Positions 14,736-23,334 of a stretch of DNA of 52,203 nucleotides are shown one piece after another. Each line of letters starts with the position of its first letter. Within the stretch, counting starts at the first letter, position 1. The stretch is from Candidatus Gottesmanbacteria bacterium (GTDB lineage: Bacteria > Patescibacteriota > Microgenomatia > JACOXO01). Both the position numbers and the translations under genes were made by a program. Under the pieces are notes generated by a model that saw only the letters and a program-made list of their open reading frames with translations, was not told the DNA's origin and did no database searches. The stretch covers positions 1 to 52,203 of the forward strand of contig JACOXO010000017.1 in assembly GCA_016182365.1 (NCBI GenBank), read 5' to 3'.

Positions 14736-15299
14736 TTATTTTACTCCTGTGGCTACTCCCCCTACAGTTTTTGCTGCTTTACCTGGTTTTAATTTAATTA
14801 TTTCATCTTTGTATCTGATACCTTTACCTTTATAAATTTCTGGCGGTTTGATTCTTCTGATCATTGCGCTTGTCTCACCCACTAGCTGTTTACTAATTCC
14901 TGAGACTATCACATTATTACCGGATACTTTAAAAGTAATGCCTTCAGGAGCCATAAAATCTACAGTATGTGAAAAACCAACAGTTAAAGTTAGTTTTTTA
15001 CTATCAGTAACAGCCCTAAAACCTACACCTACTAAACTAAGTGTTTTAGACCATCCCTCATTTACACCCCTTATGGCATTAGCAAGATTAGCCCTTACGT
15101 AGCCATGCAAAGCTTTTGTTCTCTGATCATCTAATTTTCTTGTGACTAGTATGGTCTTGTCTTTTTGTTCTATATTTATTTTATCAGGTATAGTTTCATT
15201 AATATTGCCTTTAGGACCAGTCAACTGGATCTGGTTTTGATTCAGATTAATTTTAACGCTATCAGGTACTGCAATTGGTTGAATTCCTATCCTTGACAT
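14736..15299 (-). CDS. rplF: 50S ribosomal protein L6
   Basis: It is taken to start at MSRIGIQPIAVPDSVKI (ATG 15299), 5 bp after the rpsH stop. The ORF track adds four residues that overlap rpsH. The 187-residue protein has the two L6 repeats, VTGPKGNINETIP-type at the start and the RNA-contact IRRIKPPEIYKGKGIRYKDEIIKLKPGKAAK near the end. A short extra tail (TVGGVATGVK) follows the usual terminus. It sits near the sarcin-ricin loop. Confidence 0.97.
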   Translation of the reverse strand: MSRIGIQPIAVPDSVKINLNQNQIQLTGPKGNINETIPDKINIEQKDKTILVTRKLDDQRTKALHGYVRANLANAIRGVNEGWSKTLSLVGVGFRAVTDSKKLTLTVGFSHTVDFMAPEGITFKVSGNNVIVSGISKQLVGETSAMIRRIKPPEIYKGKGIRYKDEIIKLKPGKAAKTVGGVATGVK

Positions 15300-15304
15300 A
15301 ATAT

Positions 15305-15697
15305 TTACCAAATTTTACATAATAATTCGCCGCCCAAACGCTTTTTTCTTGCCTCTTTACCTGTCATTAATCCCTGAGGCGTGGAAACAATGGTCACTCC
15401 CAAACCACTAAATACATTTGGAATCTTACCTGTCTTAACATAAACTCTATAGCTTGGTTTACTAACCCGGGTTACGTCACTTACAACCGGAGTTTTATCA
15501 TTGTATGCAAGTTTCACAAGCATTGTCTTTATATTATTATTCTCAATAATCTCCACTGAAGTTAGATATTTATTTTTAGCAAGTAATTTAACTAAACTTT
15601 TTCCTATTTTAGAATAGGGTAATTCAACCTGTTTTTTACCCGCTAAATATCCATTTTTTATTCTTATTAATGTGTCTCCTACAATATCATTTGTCAT
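15305..15697 (-). CDS. rpsH: 30S ribosomal protein S8
   Basis: The 130-residue protein matches S8 (uS8): DTLIRIKNGYLAGKKQVELPYSKI, SKPSYRVYVKTGKIPNVFSGLGVTIVSTPQGLMTGKEARKKRLGGELLC. It binds the central domain of 16S rRNA and in many bacteria is the translational repressor of the spc operon. It follows the S14 gene by 15 bp. Confidence 0.98.
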   Translation of the reverse strand: MTNDIVGDTLIRIKNGYLAGKKQVELPYSKIGKSLVKLLAKNKYLTSVEIIENNNIKTMLVKLAYNDKTPVVSDVTRVSKPSYRVYVKTGKIPNVFSGLGVTIVSTPQGLMTGKEARKKRLGGELLCKIW

Positions 15698-15712
15698 ATT
15701 ATAAATTTATTA

Positions 15713-15898
15713 TTACCAGCTAGCTTTAATAACTCCGGGAAGCTCACCTTTATAAGCTCTTTCTTTAAAACAAAGTCTGCACAGACCAAATTTTCTAATA
15801 TATCCTCGTGATCTACCACAAAAAACGCAGCGGTTAACCTGTCTGGTTGAATATTTCTGCTTCTTTTGAAATTTAACAATACTTGAAACTTTAGCCAT
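15713..15898 (-). CDS. rpsZ: 30S ribosomal protein S14, zinc-binding type Z
   Basis: The 61-residue protein is the short zinc form of S14 (uS14): [23 protein letters not shown] holds the two CxxC pairs and the protein ends GVIKASW. It lies in the head of the small subunit. Its start overlaps the rplE stop region by 8 bp. The overlapping 61-residue ORF at 15694-15879 is a frame shadow. Confidence 0.97.
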   Translation of the reverse strand: MAKVSSIVKFQKKQKYSTRQVNRCVFCGRSRGYIRKFGLCRLCFKERAYKGELPGVIKASW

Positions 15899-16451
15899 TT
15901 ATTCCTCCCTTTCTAAAAGGCATACCTAATAATTCCAATAATCTATGTGACTTTTTATAATCAGAGCCTGAAGTTACTATTGTAATTTCAAGCCCTCTTA
16001 TTTTATCAATAGTATCAAAATTTATCTCAGGAAATATCGTCTGCTCTGAAAAACCTAAAGAGTAATTGCCAACTTTATCAAAACTTTTTTCGCTTATTCC
16101 TCTAAAATCACGTACCCTAGGAAGTACGATTGCTATTATCTTTAACAAAAAGTCATACATTCTATAACCTCTCAGAGTTACTTTTAATCCAATCGGAACT
16201 CCTGCCCTTAATTTAAAAGTTGATATCGATCTTTTTGAAACAGTTACTTTTGGCTTCTGACCAGTTATAAGCATCAACTGTTTGCTGGCATTTTCAATAA
16301 CGTTCTTATTTTCAAGAGCCTCACCTAAACCTATATTAACTACTATTTTTTCAATCCTAGACACTGACATTTTATTTTTCAATTTAAATTCCTTAAGAAG
16401 CTGGGGCAATAGTTCGTTATTATATTTGTCTAATAGTAATGGTTTATTCAT
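15891..16451 (-). CDS. rplE: 50S ribosomal protein L5
   Basis: The 186-residue protein matches L5 (uL5): [18 protein letters not shown], the AFKLRAG-like [19 protein letters not shown] and the [21 protein letters not shown] segment, with [26 protein letters not shown] at the end. It binds 5S rRNA and contacts the P-site tRNA. It lies 2 bp after rplX and overlaps the S14 gene by 8 bp. Confidence 0.98.
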   Translation of the reverse strand: MNKPLLLDKYNNELLPQLLKEFKLKNKMSVSRIEKIVVNIGLGEALENKNVIENASKQLMLITGQKPKVTVSKRSISTFKLRAGVPIGLKVTLRGYRMYDFLLKIIAIVLPRVRDFRGISEKSFDKVGNYSLGFSEQTIFPEINFDTIDKIRGLEITIVTSGSDYKKSHRLLELLGMPFRKGGING

Positions 16452-16453
16452 AA

Positions 16454-16765
16454 TTAAATTGGCAAGTTACATTTTTTACAGATTCTTACCTTTTCATTTT
16501 TTGTGATACTAAAACCAACTCTGGTTCTTTTTTTACATTTAGGACAAATAAGGGCGATATTTGAAACAGGAATTGGTCTTGAAAAAGTCACTATTCCTGT
16601 TCGTCCTGTTATTGCAGATTTTTCTTTCTTAATATGTCTCTTATACTGGTTCAAGTTGGATACCAATACTTTTTCATCTTGTGGAAAAATATCTAAAACT
16701 GAACCCTGCTTCCCTTTGTCTTTCCCTGCTGTAATTATAACTGTATCGTTTTTCTTAAATTTCAT
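16454..16765 (-). CDS. rplX: 50S ribosomal protein L24
   Basis: The 103-residue protein has the KOW motif (KFKKNDTVIITAGKDKGKQGSVLDI) and the C-terminal zinc-ribbon part (ALICPKCKKRTRVGF...RICKKCNLPI) that keeps two CxxC pairs. L24 (uL24) starts large-subunit assembly. In the 25 bp gap to rplN a short palindrome (16773-16789) sits just before the start codon. Confidence 0.97.
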   Translation of the reverse strand: MKFKKNDTVIITAGKDKGKQGSVLDIFPQDEKVLVSNLNQYKRHIKKEKSAITGRTGIVTFSRPIPVSNIALICPKCKKRTRVGFSITKNEKVRICKKCNLPI

Positions 16766-16772
16766 AGTTTAT

Positions 16773-16789
16773 CCCGACGTAACGTCGGG
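16773..16789. repeat. Short palindrome before rplX
   Basis: CCCGACGTAACGTCGGG fills the rplN-rplX gap. The transcript would form a hairpin about 7 nt before the rplX start codon, taking the place of a visible Shine-Dalgarno. The same ACGTCGG arm appears in the rplQ cluster at 6874-6880. Confidence 0.6.
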
Positions 16790-16790
16790 G

Positions 16791-17165
16791 TTAATAAACT
16801 TCCTGCGCCATTGATATTATTTTTGTAAAACCCAATTCTTTTAAATCTCTGGCGATTGGCCCGAAAATACGTGTGCCTCTGGGATTTTTGTCTTTCTCAT
16901 TATCAATAATCACAACTGCATTATCGTCAAAGCGTATGTAAGATCCATCTTTTCTACCTGCTTCTTTGCGGGTTCTAACTATAACTGCTTTTACTACTTC
17001 GTGCTTCTTAACAACACCTAAGGGATCGGCAATTTTTACAACAGCTTGAACCAAATCTCCTATATATCCATAATTTCTTTTGCTTCCACCATAAATTCTA
17101 ATGATGGAAGCTGTTTTGGCTCCGCTATTGTCTGCTATATTTACAATCGACCTTAGCTGCAACAT
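16791..17165 (-). CDS. rplN: 50S ribosomal protein L14
   Basis: The 124-residue protein matches L14 (uL14): [83 protein letters not shown]. It forms an intersubunit bridge and the RsfS silencing site. It follows rpsQ by 11 bp. The stop codon borders the palindrome at 16773-16789. Confidence 0.98.
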   Translation of the reverse strand: MLQLRSIVNIADNSGAKTASIIRIYGGSKRNYGYIGDLVQAVVKIADPLGVVKKHEVVKAVIVRTRKEAGRKDGSYIRFDDNAVVIIDNEKDKNPRGTRIFGPIARDLKELGFTKIISMAQEVY

Positions 17166-17176
17166 AAATTATAAAA

Positions 17177-17398
17177 TTATTTTTTAATAATAAATTGTTT
17201 TGTTTTTGAAATTGGCCTCACTTCGAAAGCTGTCACCATGTCTCCAACTTTTAAAGTCTGATCATTAATATGAGCTTTTAAATTCTTTTTGCTAACCAAG
17301 GACCTCCCATATATTGGATGCTTTTTAACTGTAGTAATTTCAACAACCGCTGTTTTATTCATTTTTAAAGAGACTACTTTTCCGGTAAATTGCTTCAT
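17177..17398 (-). CDS. rpsQ: 30S ribosomal protein S17
   Basis: The 73-residue protein has the S17 (uS17) OB fold: KQFTGKVVSLKMNKTAVVEITTVKKHPIYGRSLVSKKNLKAH and GDMVTAFEVRPISKTKQFIIKK. It binds helix 11 of 16S rRNA and is an early assembly protein. It is slightly shorter than E. coli S17 (84). It overlaps the rpmC stop by 4 bp. Confidence 0.97.
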   Translation of the reverse strand: MKQFTGKVVSLKMNKTAVVEITTVKKHPIYGRSLVSKKNLKAHINDQTLKVGDMVTAFEVRPISKTKQFIIKK

Positions 17399-17598
17399 AC
17401 TTTTTTATTTTTAATATTTAAAACAGTAAGTAATACGCTTAACTTCTTTCTTAAGTGAAAAAATTTTCTTGTATCTTTCACTTTTTTAACCGTTGTCTCA
17501 AGATGCATATCCGTAAGTTCCTTTTTAGTGTCTTTAATTTGTTTTGCAAGCTCAGCAACTGATGCAGTCTTGATTTGCTCTAATTCTTTCTTTTTCAT
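17395..17598 (-). CDS. rpmC: 50S ribosomal protein L29
   Basis: The 67-residue all-helical protein matches L29 (uL29), with TASVAELAKQIKDTKKELTDMHLETTVKKVKDTRKFFHLRKKLSVLLTVLN. The KKVKDTRKFFHLRK part is the conserved rRNA-binding helix of the family. It lies at the tunnel exit, where SRP and trigger factor dock. It follows rplP by 12 bp and overlaps rpsQ by 4 bp. Confidence 0.95.
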   Translation of the reverse strand: MKKKELEQIKTASVAELAKQIKDTKKELTDMHLETTVKKVKDTRKFFHLRKKLSVLLTVLNIKNKKV

Positions 17599-17610
17599 AC
17601 TATTTTTAAA

Positions 17611-18012
17611 CTACTCCACAAATCTTGTTTTTACCGGTAATTTATCAGCTGCTAATCTAAATGCTTCCTTTGCAACTTCCGGGGTAACACCTCCCATTTC
17701 AAACATAACTCTTCCGGGTTTGACAGCAACCGCATATTCATACACATCTCCTTTTCCTGATCCCATAGTTACTTCCGGAGGTTTCTTAGTTAAAGGCTTA
17801 TCTGGAAAAATTCTTATCCAAAGTCTTCCTCCACGCCTAGTATAGTGAGCAACAACACGCCTGGCAGCTTCAATTTGCCGGGAAGTAACATAACCATGGG
17901 TTAAACTCATTAAACCATAATCACCAAAATCCAATTGGATTCCACGGTCACTCATACCCCTATTTTTTCCCCTAAAGGTTTTTTTGTGTTTAGCTCTTTT
18001 TGGTACTAACAT
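17611..18012 (-). CDS. rplP: 50S ribosomal protein L16
   Basis: The 133-residue protein matches L16 (uL16): MLVPKRAKHKKTFRGKNRGMSDRG, FGDYGLMSLTHGYVTSRQIEAARRVVAHYTRRGGRLWIRIFPDKPLTKKPPEVTMGSGKG, ending LPVKTRFVE. It positions the A-site tRNA. It follows rpsC by 12 bp. Confidence 0.98.
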   Translation of the reverse strand: MLVPKRAKHKKTFRGKNRGMSDRGIQLDFGDYGLMSLTHGYVTSRQIEAARRVVAHYTRRGGRLWIRIFPDKPLTKKPPEVTMGSGKGDVYEYAVAVKPGRVMFEMGGVTPEVAKEAFRLAADKLPVKTRFVE

Positions 18013-18024
18013 ATTTTTAATTCC

Positions 18025-18666
18025 TTAAGTAGTACAAATCCATACTTTTACACCAATATATCCTGATTTAGTTAAGGCAGGAGTTGAAGCGAAATCAATT
18101 TTCTCCCTTATTGTTGACAAAGGCACGGTCCCCTGTTGGAATCTTTCTCTTCTTGCAATCTCGGCACCGTTAATTCTACCTCCAACTAAAACCTTTATAC
18201 CTCTTGCGCCTGATGACATTACTCTACCCATTGCTTGATTAACTACACTCTTATGAGGTACTCTTTTAATTAACTGGTCAGCAATATAGGTGCCAACCAG
18301 ATGAGCATTCAAATTCATGCTCTTAATAGGCTCAATTTTTATTTCAAATTTGAGCTTATCACCAATTTCCCGGTATTTTTTCAGAAGTTGGGCTGTCTGC
18401 TTTTTAATTAATTCCAGGCCGGTCCCCCCTCTTCCAATTGCCATACCCGGCTTTGAAACAAATAAAGTTATATCAATTTTATTTATAGATCTTTCGATAT
18501 CTATCTGAGCAATACCAGCTGTTTTTAATTGTTTCATTAAATAATCGCGCAAAACTATATCTTCTCTTACATATTTTCTATACTGAGTATCATTGGCAAA
18601 CCACCTGGAATTCCAGGTATAAACTGGTCCGATTCTATATGCCTTTGGATTAACTTTATGACCCAT
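18025..18666 (-). CDS. rpsC: 30S ribosomal protein S3
   Basis: It is taken to start at [18 protein letters not shown] (ATG 18666), giving 213 residues and an 11 bp overlap with the rplV end. The ORF track start adds ten basic residues deeper in rplV. It has the KH type II domain ([22 protein letters not shown]) and the S3 C-terminal domain ([37 protein letters not shown]). It forms part of the mRNA entry channel. Confidence 0.97.
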   Translation of the reverse strand: [213 protein letters not shown]

Positions 18667-19015
18667 TTTTTTTCTCCTTAACAGTCTTAATTTCATTTAA
18701 TACGACTGTAATATGGCTTGTCCTCTTTTTATATTCGTGAGCAGAACCTCTTGAAACAGCATGCCATCTTTTAAATGAAGGGCCACTATTTACATCAATC
18801 TTCTTAATAACCAAATCTTCCCGATTTAGTTGTTTTGTATTTTTAGCGTTAGCGATTGCTGACTCTAATGTTTTTTTGATATCAAAAGCACCTCTTTTGT
18901 TGCTATTTGTCAGTACGCCAAGAGCATCGAGAATGCGCATTTTTTTAACTTCTGTTGCAATTATGCGAAGCTTTTTTGGACTAATTCTGACTGATTTTGA
19001 AATCGCTTGTATCAT
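18656..19015 (-). CDS. rplV: 50S ribosomal protein L22
   Basis: The 119-residue protein matches L22 (uL22): SKSVRISPKKLRIIATEVKKM, GAFDIKKTLESAIANAKN, and the beta-hairpin region GPSFKRWHAVSRGSAHEYKKRTSHITVVLNE, which reaches into the exit tunnel. It follows rpsS by 14 bp and overlaps rpsC. Confidence 0.98.
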   Translation of the reverse strand: MIQAISKSVRISPKKLRIIATEVKKMRILDALGVLTNSNKRGAFDIKKTLESAIANAKNTKQLNREDLVIKKIDVNSGPSFKRWHAVSRGSAHEYKKRTSHITVVLNEIKTVKEKKNGS

Positions 19016-19029
19016 AAATTAAATATTTT

Positions 19030-19314
19030 TTAAGTCTTCTCAAGTACGCGTTTAGTAACTTGCCCATGACCCCTAAAAGTTCTGGTTGCAGAAAATTCTC
19101 CTAACCTATGCCCAACCATGTCTTCAGAAATAAGTACTTCTATAAAAGTTCTTCCGTTATGTATGCCTAATTTATGACCGACAAACTCAGGTGCAATCTG
19201 ACTTGCCCGAGCCCAAGTTTTTATTAAACTTCTATCTCCTTTGTTTTTTTGTATGATAACCTTTTTTAACAATTTTTTATCTATATATGGACCTTTTTTA
19301 CTTGATCTCGCCAT
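19030..19314 (-). CDS. rpsS: 30S ribosomal protein S19
   Basis: The 94-residue protein matches S19 (uS19): [72 protein letters not shown]. It lies in the small-subunit head near S13. It follows rplB by 5 bp. Confidence 0.98.
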   Translation of the reverse strand: MARSSKKGPYIDKKLLKKVIIQKNKGDRSLIKTWARASQIAPEFVGHKLGIHNGRTFIEVLISEDMVGHRLGEFSATRTFRGHGQVTKRVLEKT

Positions 19315-19319
19315 AGAAA

Positions 19320-20087
19320 TTATTTTCTCCTAGAAATAATATACTGACTTGAATATCTATTTCGTTTTCTAGTTCTTTTACCAAGAGTTCTTTTTCCCCA
19401 AGGACTTTTTGGAGATTTTAGACCAATTCCACTTCTACCTTCTCCTCCACCGTGTGGATGTGAATGAGGATTTTGAGCAACACCTCTTACAGATGGCCTT
19501 ATACCAAGTCTTCTCTTCCTACCGGCTGTCGCAAATACTGTATTTTTCCAATCAACATTTCCAACTTGTCCTACAGTTGCCCAGCAATCAACAAATATTT
19601 TCCTGACTTCACCTGAAGGAAGTTTAATTTGTGCAAAATTCCCTTCTTTGCTTAATACCTGTGCTGATGATCCAGCGGTCCTTACAATCTGAGCGCCTTT
19701 ACCCGGTTCCATTTCAACGCAATGGATAATAGTTCCCACAGGAATCTGCCTTAAAGGAAGAGCGTTACCTAATTTTAACTCGACTGATTCACCCGACACA
19801 ATAGTGTCACCAACTTTAAGTCCATCAGGAAGCAATATATATCTTTTTTCACCATCTGCGTATAAAACTAAAGCTATATATGCAGTTCTATTAGGATCAT
19901 ACTCAATAGTTACTACTTTCCCCAAAATACCATATTTGTCACGGAAAAAGTCAATTTTTCGCAAATACCTCTTTAACCTTCCGCCTTGATGACGGACTGT
20001 AACTTTACCGGTGTTATTCCTTCCCGACTGTTTAGGAAGTATAGTCAAAAGCGATCTTTCTGGTTTAGTTGTTGTTGTTTTTAACAT
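19320..20087 (-). CDS. rplB: 50S ribosomal protein L2, short N-terminus
   Basis: The 255-residue protein matches L2 (uL2): [53 protein letters not shown], and the conserved peptidyl-transferase-proximal loop [17 protein letters not shown]. It is about 20 residues shorter at the N-terminus than E. coli L2 (273) and starts directly at a Thr-rich [12 protein letters not shown]. It is needed for subunit joining. It follows rplW by 4 bp. Confidence 0.98.
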   Translation of the reverse strand: MLKTTTTKPERSLLTILPKQSGRNNTGKVTVRHQGGRLKRYLRKIDFFRDKYGILGKVVTIEYDPNRTAYIALVLYADGEKRYILLPDGLKVGDTIVSGESVELKLGNALPLRQIPVGTIIHCVEMEPGKGAQIVRTAGSSAQVLSKEGNFAQIKLPSGEVRKIFVDCWATVGQVGNVDWKNTVFATAGRKRRLGIRPSVRGVAQNPHSHPHGGGEGRSGIGLKSPKSPWGKRTLGKRTRKRNRYSSQYIISRRK

Positions 20088-20091
20088 AAAT

Positions 20092-20343
20092 TTATGTAGT
20101 TACATCAAATAAAGCAATTTTCTGACCTTTTTCAACTTTTACTAGTGCTTTCTTCCATAAGTTACCGGTTTTATTTTTTAATTTAATTGTTTTGACCGAC
20201 TCTACATTTACTTTATAGTGTTTTTCAACTTCTTTTCTTATTTGTTTTTTAGTTATGTTTTTAGAAACTGCAAATGTATACAAACCAAGCTTAGCATGTG
20301 TAAGCGACCGTTCAGTTATAATTGGTTTGTTTAAAATATGCAT
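20092..20343 (-). CDS. rplW: 50S ribosomal protein L23
   Basis: The 83-residue protein matches L23 (uL23): [53 protein letters not shown]. It lies at the tunnel exit and is the dock for trigger factor and SRP. It is shorter than E. coli L23 (100). Its start and the rplD stop share one base. Confidence 0.97.
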   Translation of the reverse strand: MHILNKPIITERSLTHAKLGLYTFAVSKNITKKQIRKEVEKHYKVNVESVKTIKLKNKTGNLWKKALVKVEKGQKIALFDVTT

Positions 20344-21035
20344 TATTTTGCTGCTTTTTTAATATTTTTTTTCGTGGTTTTTATTTCAGAACCTGTTATA
20401 TTAAGTCTTTTTAAGAAATTAACAATACTTTCTTTTTGGATTGCTATTTTTGGATGAGATAAAACATCGTAAATATTGACAGTTTGATAAGGGGTAAGTG
20501 TTACTCTTTTAATATTTCTTGCTCCCTTTAGAAGGTTGTCCATACCACTATTTATAAAAAGCAGGTTTTCGTTATTTGTAAAAATATTATTAAACATTGC
20601 ATCAAATAATTTTGTTTTTGGTTTAACATCAGTTAATCCCTCAATGGCTATAAAATCTCTACTGCGAATCTTAGAAAGTATAGCTGCTAAAAATGCTTTT
20701 TGCGCCATATTCTTTGATAAACCTAATTTTTTAGTAGATGGCTTTGGTCCAAAAACTATTCCACCACCTATGAATATTGGCGCCTTAATATCTCCGTGTC
20801 TTGCTCTTCCAGTACCTTTTTGCTGGTATATTTTTCTGGTTGAACCTGCAACTTCACCTCTCTCCTTTGTTGATGAATTTTTCTGTCTTATATTCTCTTT
20901 ATAGACTCTGACTGCCTGAGCCATAAGTTTATTAAGACTATCAGAAACTACGTTACTTTCTACTCTCCCCTGGGAAATTTTCTTTCCTTGTGGATTGTAA
21001 ATATCGTATGTAAATATAGTTGAATTGTTATCCAT
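20343..21035 (-). CDS. rplD: 50S ribosomal protein L4
   Basis: The 230-residue protein matches L4 (uL4): the internal extended loop AGSTRKIYQQKGTGRARHGDIKAPIFIGGGIVFGP that lines the exit tunnel, then the globular core ending SHPKIAIQKESIVNFLKRL. In E. coli L4 also represses the S10 operon by attenuation in the leader. Here a terminator-like hairpin lies before rplC, so the same loop could exist, but this is inference. It follows rplC by 2 bp. Confidence 0.98.
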   Translation of the reverse strand: MDNNSTIFTYDIYNPQGKKISQGRVESNVVSDSLNKLMAQAVRVYKENIRQKNSSTKERGEVAGSTRKIYQQKGTGRARHGDIKAPIFIGGGIVFGPKPSTKKLGLSKNMAQKAFLAAILSKIRSRDFIAIEGLTDVKPKTKLFDAMFNNIFTNNENLLFINSGMDNLLKGARNIKRVTLTPYQTVNIYDVLSHPKIAIQKESIVNFLKRLNITGSEIKTTKKNIKKAAK

Positions 21036-21037
21036 AT

Positions 21038-21679
21038 TTAGTTATTTAAAGAAATTGTGACTATGCCTTTTGTGCTGCCCGGAATCAAACCGGCAATAAC
21101 TATTCTGTTTTGTTTTTCGTCAATTGACATAACTTCTAAGTTCTTTACTGTCACTTTCCCTCCACCGCTCCTTCCAGCCATTCTTTTACCTCTATATACA
21201 CGCCCTGGAGTAGTTGTCTGTCCAATTGAACCAGGTGCACGTTCCCTATCTGACTGGCCGTGTGTTCTTGGTCCACCCTTGAAATGATGTCTCTTTACAA
21301 CTCCTGTAAATCCACGACCTATTGATGTTCCAATAACATCCACTTTATCGCCAACTTTTAAAACACCCGTAACGTTAATTGTTTCTCCTAATTTAAAAGA
21401 TGTAACATCGCCAACCTTAACTTCTTTTAAAAAACGGGAAACTTTTTCTATTCCCGTTTTCTTTTGATGACCAGTTTCAGGTTTATTTGGATTTTTTGAA
21501 GTCATAAATCCAAGTTGGACCGCGTTGTATCCATCTTTTTCCTTTGTTTTGACCTGAACTACCGTACATGGTCCAGCCTCAACAATAGTTACTGGAATCC
21601 GCTCAAATTTTTGGTTAAAAAGCTGTGTTTGACCTATCTTTTTACCAATAATTGATGTTATTTTTGTCTGTGTATCCAT
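21038..21679 (-). CDS. rplC: 50S ribosomal protein L3
   Basis: It is taken to start at ATG 21679 (MDTQTKITSIIGKKIGQTQLF). The ORF track uses a TTG three codons earlier, inside the T run of the leader hairpin. The 213-residue protein matches L3 (uL3): IPVTIVEAGPCTVVQVKT, the GRGFTGVVKRHHFKGGPRTHGQSDRERAPGSIGQ central extension that reaches the peptidyl transferase centre, and KTVKNLEVMSIDEKQNRIVIAGLIPG-like end. First gene after the rplC promoter. Confidence 0.97.
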   Translation of the reverse strand: MDTQTKITSIIGKKIGQTQLFNQKFERIPVTIVEAGPCTVVQVKTKEKDGYNAVQLGFMTSKNPNKPETGHQKKTGIEKVSRFLKEVKVGDVTSFKLGETINVTGVLKVGDKVDVIGTSIGRGFTGVVKRHHFKGGPRTHGQSDRERAPGSIGQTTTPGRVYRGKRMAGRSGGGKVTVKNLEVMSIDEKQNRIVIAGLIPGSTKGIVTISLNN

Positions 21680-21686
21680 TTTTTTC

Positions 21687-21712
21687 AAAAAAAATGACCC
21701 CGGATTGGGGTC
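21687..21712 (-). terminator. Leader hairpin with T run before rplC (attenuator-like)
   Basis: On the minus strand GACCCC-AATCC-GGGGTC is followed by A and a run of T that runs almost into the rplC start. It lies downstream of the rplC promoter, so it could terminate either tuf-rpsJ read-through or a short rplC leader. Confidence 0.7.
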
Positions 21713-21748
21713 TATCCAATCTTACTTTGTTACTCATGAATAAGGCTG

Positions 21749-21777
21749 ATTATATCAAATTACCGCCCATACGTCTA
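21749..21777 (-). promoter_or_regulatory. Sigma70-type promoter for the rplC-initiated operon
   Basis: On the minus strand TAGACG (21777-21772) and TATAAT (21754-21749) are spaced by 17 bp. The -35 box overlaps the rpsJ stop codon. The implied leader of about 65 nt contains the GACCCC/GGGGTC hairpin. Confidence 0.6.
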
Positions 21778-22083
21778 CATTTTAATCTCAATATTGACTC
21801 CAGCGGGTAGATCAAGATGCATAAGACTATCAATTGTTTTGTCAGTTGGCTCTGAAATTTCAATAAGCCTTTTATGAGTTTTTATCATAAATTGTTCCCT
21901 TGAGTCTTTATCTGTAAAAGGCGATTTATTTACAGTAAAATGCTGATGATCCGTAGGCAGTGGAACAGGACCAACAACTTGAGCACCGGTTCTTATAGCC
22001 GTATCAAGTATTTGCTGACAACAAGAATCAATTACTCTTGAGTCATATGCTTTGAGTCTTACTCTTATTTTACCTTTTGGCAT
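21775..22083 (-). CDS. rpsJ: 30S ribosomal protein S10
   Basis: The 102-residue protein matches S10 (uS10): [72 protein letters not shown]. It is part of the small-subunit head and, as NusE, of antitermination complexes. It follows tuf by 1 bp. It is separated from rplC by a promoter and a terminator-like hairpin, so S10 is tied more to tuf than to the rest of the S10 cluster. Confidence 0.98.
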   Translation of the reverse strand: MPKGKIRVRLKAYDSRVIDSCCQQILDTAIRTGAQVVGPVPLPTDHQHFTVNKSPFTDKDSREQFMIKTHKRLIEISEPTDKTIDSLMHLDLPAGVNIEIKM

Positions 22084-22084
22084 T

Positions 22085-23272
22085 TTAGGCTTTAATCTTA
22101 GTTACAACTCCAGCTCCAACTGTATGTCCACCTTCTCTTACGGCAAATCTCAAACCTTCTTCAACTGCAACCGGAACAATAAGCTTAACAGAACCCTTGA
22201 TTGAATCACCCGGCATTACCATTTCAACATCCTTAGGCAGATTAACTTCACCGGTTACGTCAGTTGTTCCAATATAAAACTGGGGTCTGTATCCTGTAAA
22301 GAAAGGTGTATGTCTTCCACCTTCTTCTTTAGACAGAACATAAATTTCAGCATCAAACTCTGTATGAGGTTTTATTGAACCTGGTTTTGCAAGAACTTGG
22401 CCTCTTTCAACCTGATCTTTTTCAATACCCCTAAGGAGTATCCCAACGTTATCTCCTGCTTGTCCTTCGTCAAGGATTTTTCTAAACATTTCAACACCTG
22501 TTACTACTGTTTTTTGAGTTGGTTTAATACCAACAATCTCAATTTCATCGTTAATGTGAACTTTTCCTCTTTCTATCCTACCTGTTACAACAGTACCGCG
22601 GCCTTTAATTGAGAAAACATCCTCAACACGCATCAAGAATGGCTTTTCAAGATCACGGACTGGATCTGGTACATACTCATCAACTGCCTTCATAAGCTCA
22701 AGAATACCTTTTTCGGCCTCGGCGTCTCCCTGAAGAGCCTTAAGAGCTGAACCTCTAATTACTGGAACTTTGTCTCCTGGAAACTTGTATTTAGTAAGAA
22801 GCTCTCTAACTTCCATCTCAACAAGATCTAAAAGTTCTTTATCAGAAACCATATCACACTTATTCATGAATACAACAATTGCAGGAACATTTACCTGACG
22901 GGCAAGAAGTATATGCTCTGTAGTTTGCGGCATTGGACCGTCTGGTGCCGAAACAACAAGAATAGCTCCGTCCATTTGGGCGGCTCCTGTTATCATGTTT
23001 TTAATATAATCTGCATGACCCGGACAGTCAATATGAGCATAATGTCTTTTATCAGTTTCAAACTCAAGATGTGAAATATTGATTGTTACTCCTCTTTGTC
23101 TTTCCTCAGGAGCATTGTCAATGTCTTCATACTTCATTGCAGTACTTTTACCCGATTTTGCAAGTACGGTTGTAATTGCTGCAGTTAATGTTGTTTTACC
23201 GTGGTCAACATGACCAATTGTTCCTACATTAACGTGTGGCTTAGAACGATCGAATTTTTTTTGATCAGCCAT
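22085..23272 (-). CDS. tuf: Elongation factor Tu
   Basis: The 395-residue GTPase is full length. It has G1 (GHVDHGKTT), the switch [16 protein letters not shown]3 (DCPGHADY), G4 (NKCD) and G5 (GSALKALQG), then the two beta-barrel domains ([32 protein letters not shown]). It brings aminoacyl-tRNA to the ribosome. It lies between fusA and rpsJ in the str order. A ribosome binding site (GAAAGGA) precedes ATG. Confidence 0.99.
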   Translation of the reverse strand: MADQKKFDRSKPHVNVGTIGHVDHGKTTLTAAITTVLAKSGKSTAMKYEDIDNAPEERQRGVTINISHLEFETDKRHYAHIDCPGHADYIKNMITGAAQMDGAILVVSAPDGPMPQTTEHILLARQVNVPAIVVFMNKCDMVSDKELLDLVEMEVRELLTKYKFPGDKVPVIRGSALKALQGDAEAEKGILELMKAVDEYVPDPVRDLEKPFLMRVEDVFSIKGRGTVVTGRIERGKVHINDEIEIVGIKPTQKTVVTGVEMFRKILDEGQAGDNVGILLRGIEKDQVERGQVLAKPGSIKPHTEFDAEIYVLSKEEGGRHTPFFTGYRPQFYIGTTDVTGEVNLPKDVEMVMPGDSIKGSVKLIVPVAVEEGLRFAVREGGHTVGAGVVTKIKA

Positions 23273-23311
23273 AAAATAGATTCCTTTCTTTAAATTAAAA
23301 ATAATACTTAT

Positions 23312-23317
23312 ATTATA
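23312..23317 (-). promoter_or_regulatory. Possible -10 element before tuf
   Basis: A TATAAT on the minus strand lies in the 62 bp fusA-tuf gap, 39 bp before the tuf start. No good -35 box is visible (best TTTAAG at 16 bp). It may give tuf an extra promoter inside the operon. Confidence 0.35.
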
Positions 23318-23334
23318 CAGCTTGTTGCAAGTTC

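Noticed and set aside
15694-15879. 61-residue ORF overlapping the S14 gene
   Set aside because: Out-of-frame shadow; the zinc-type S14 at 15713-15898 explains the region.
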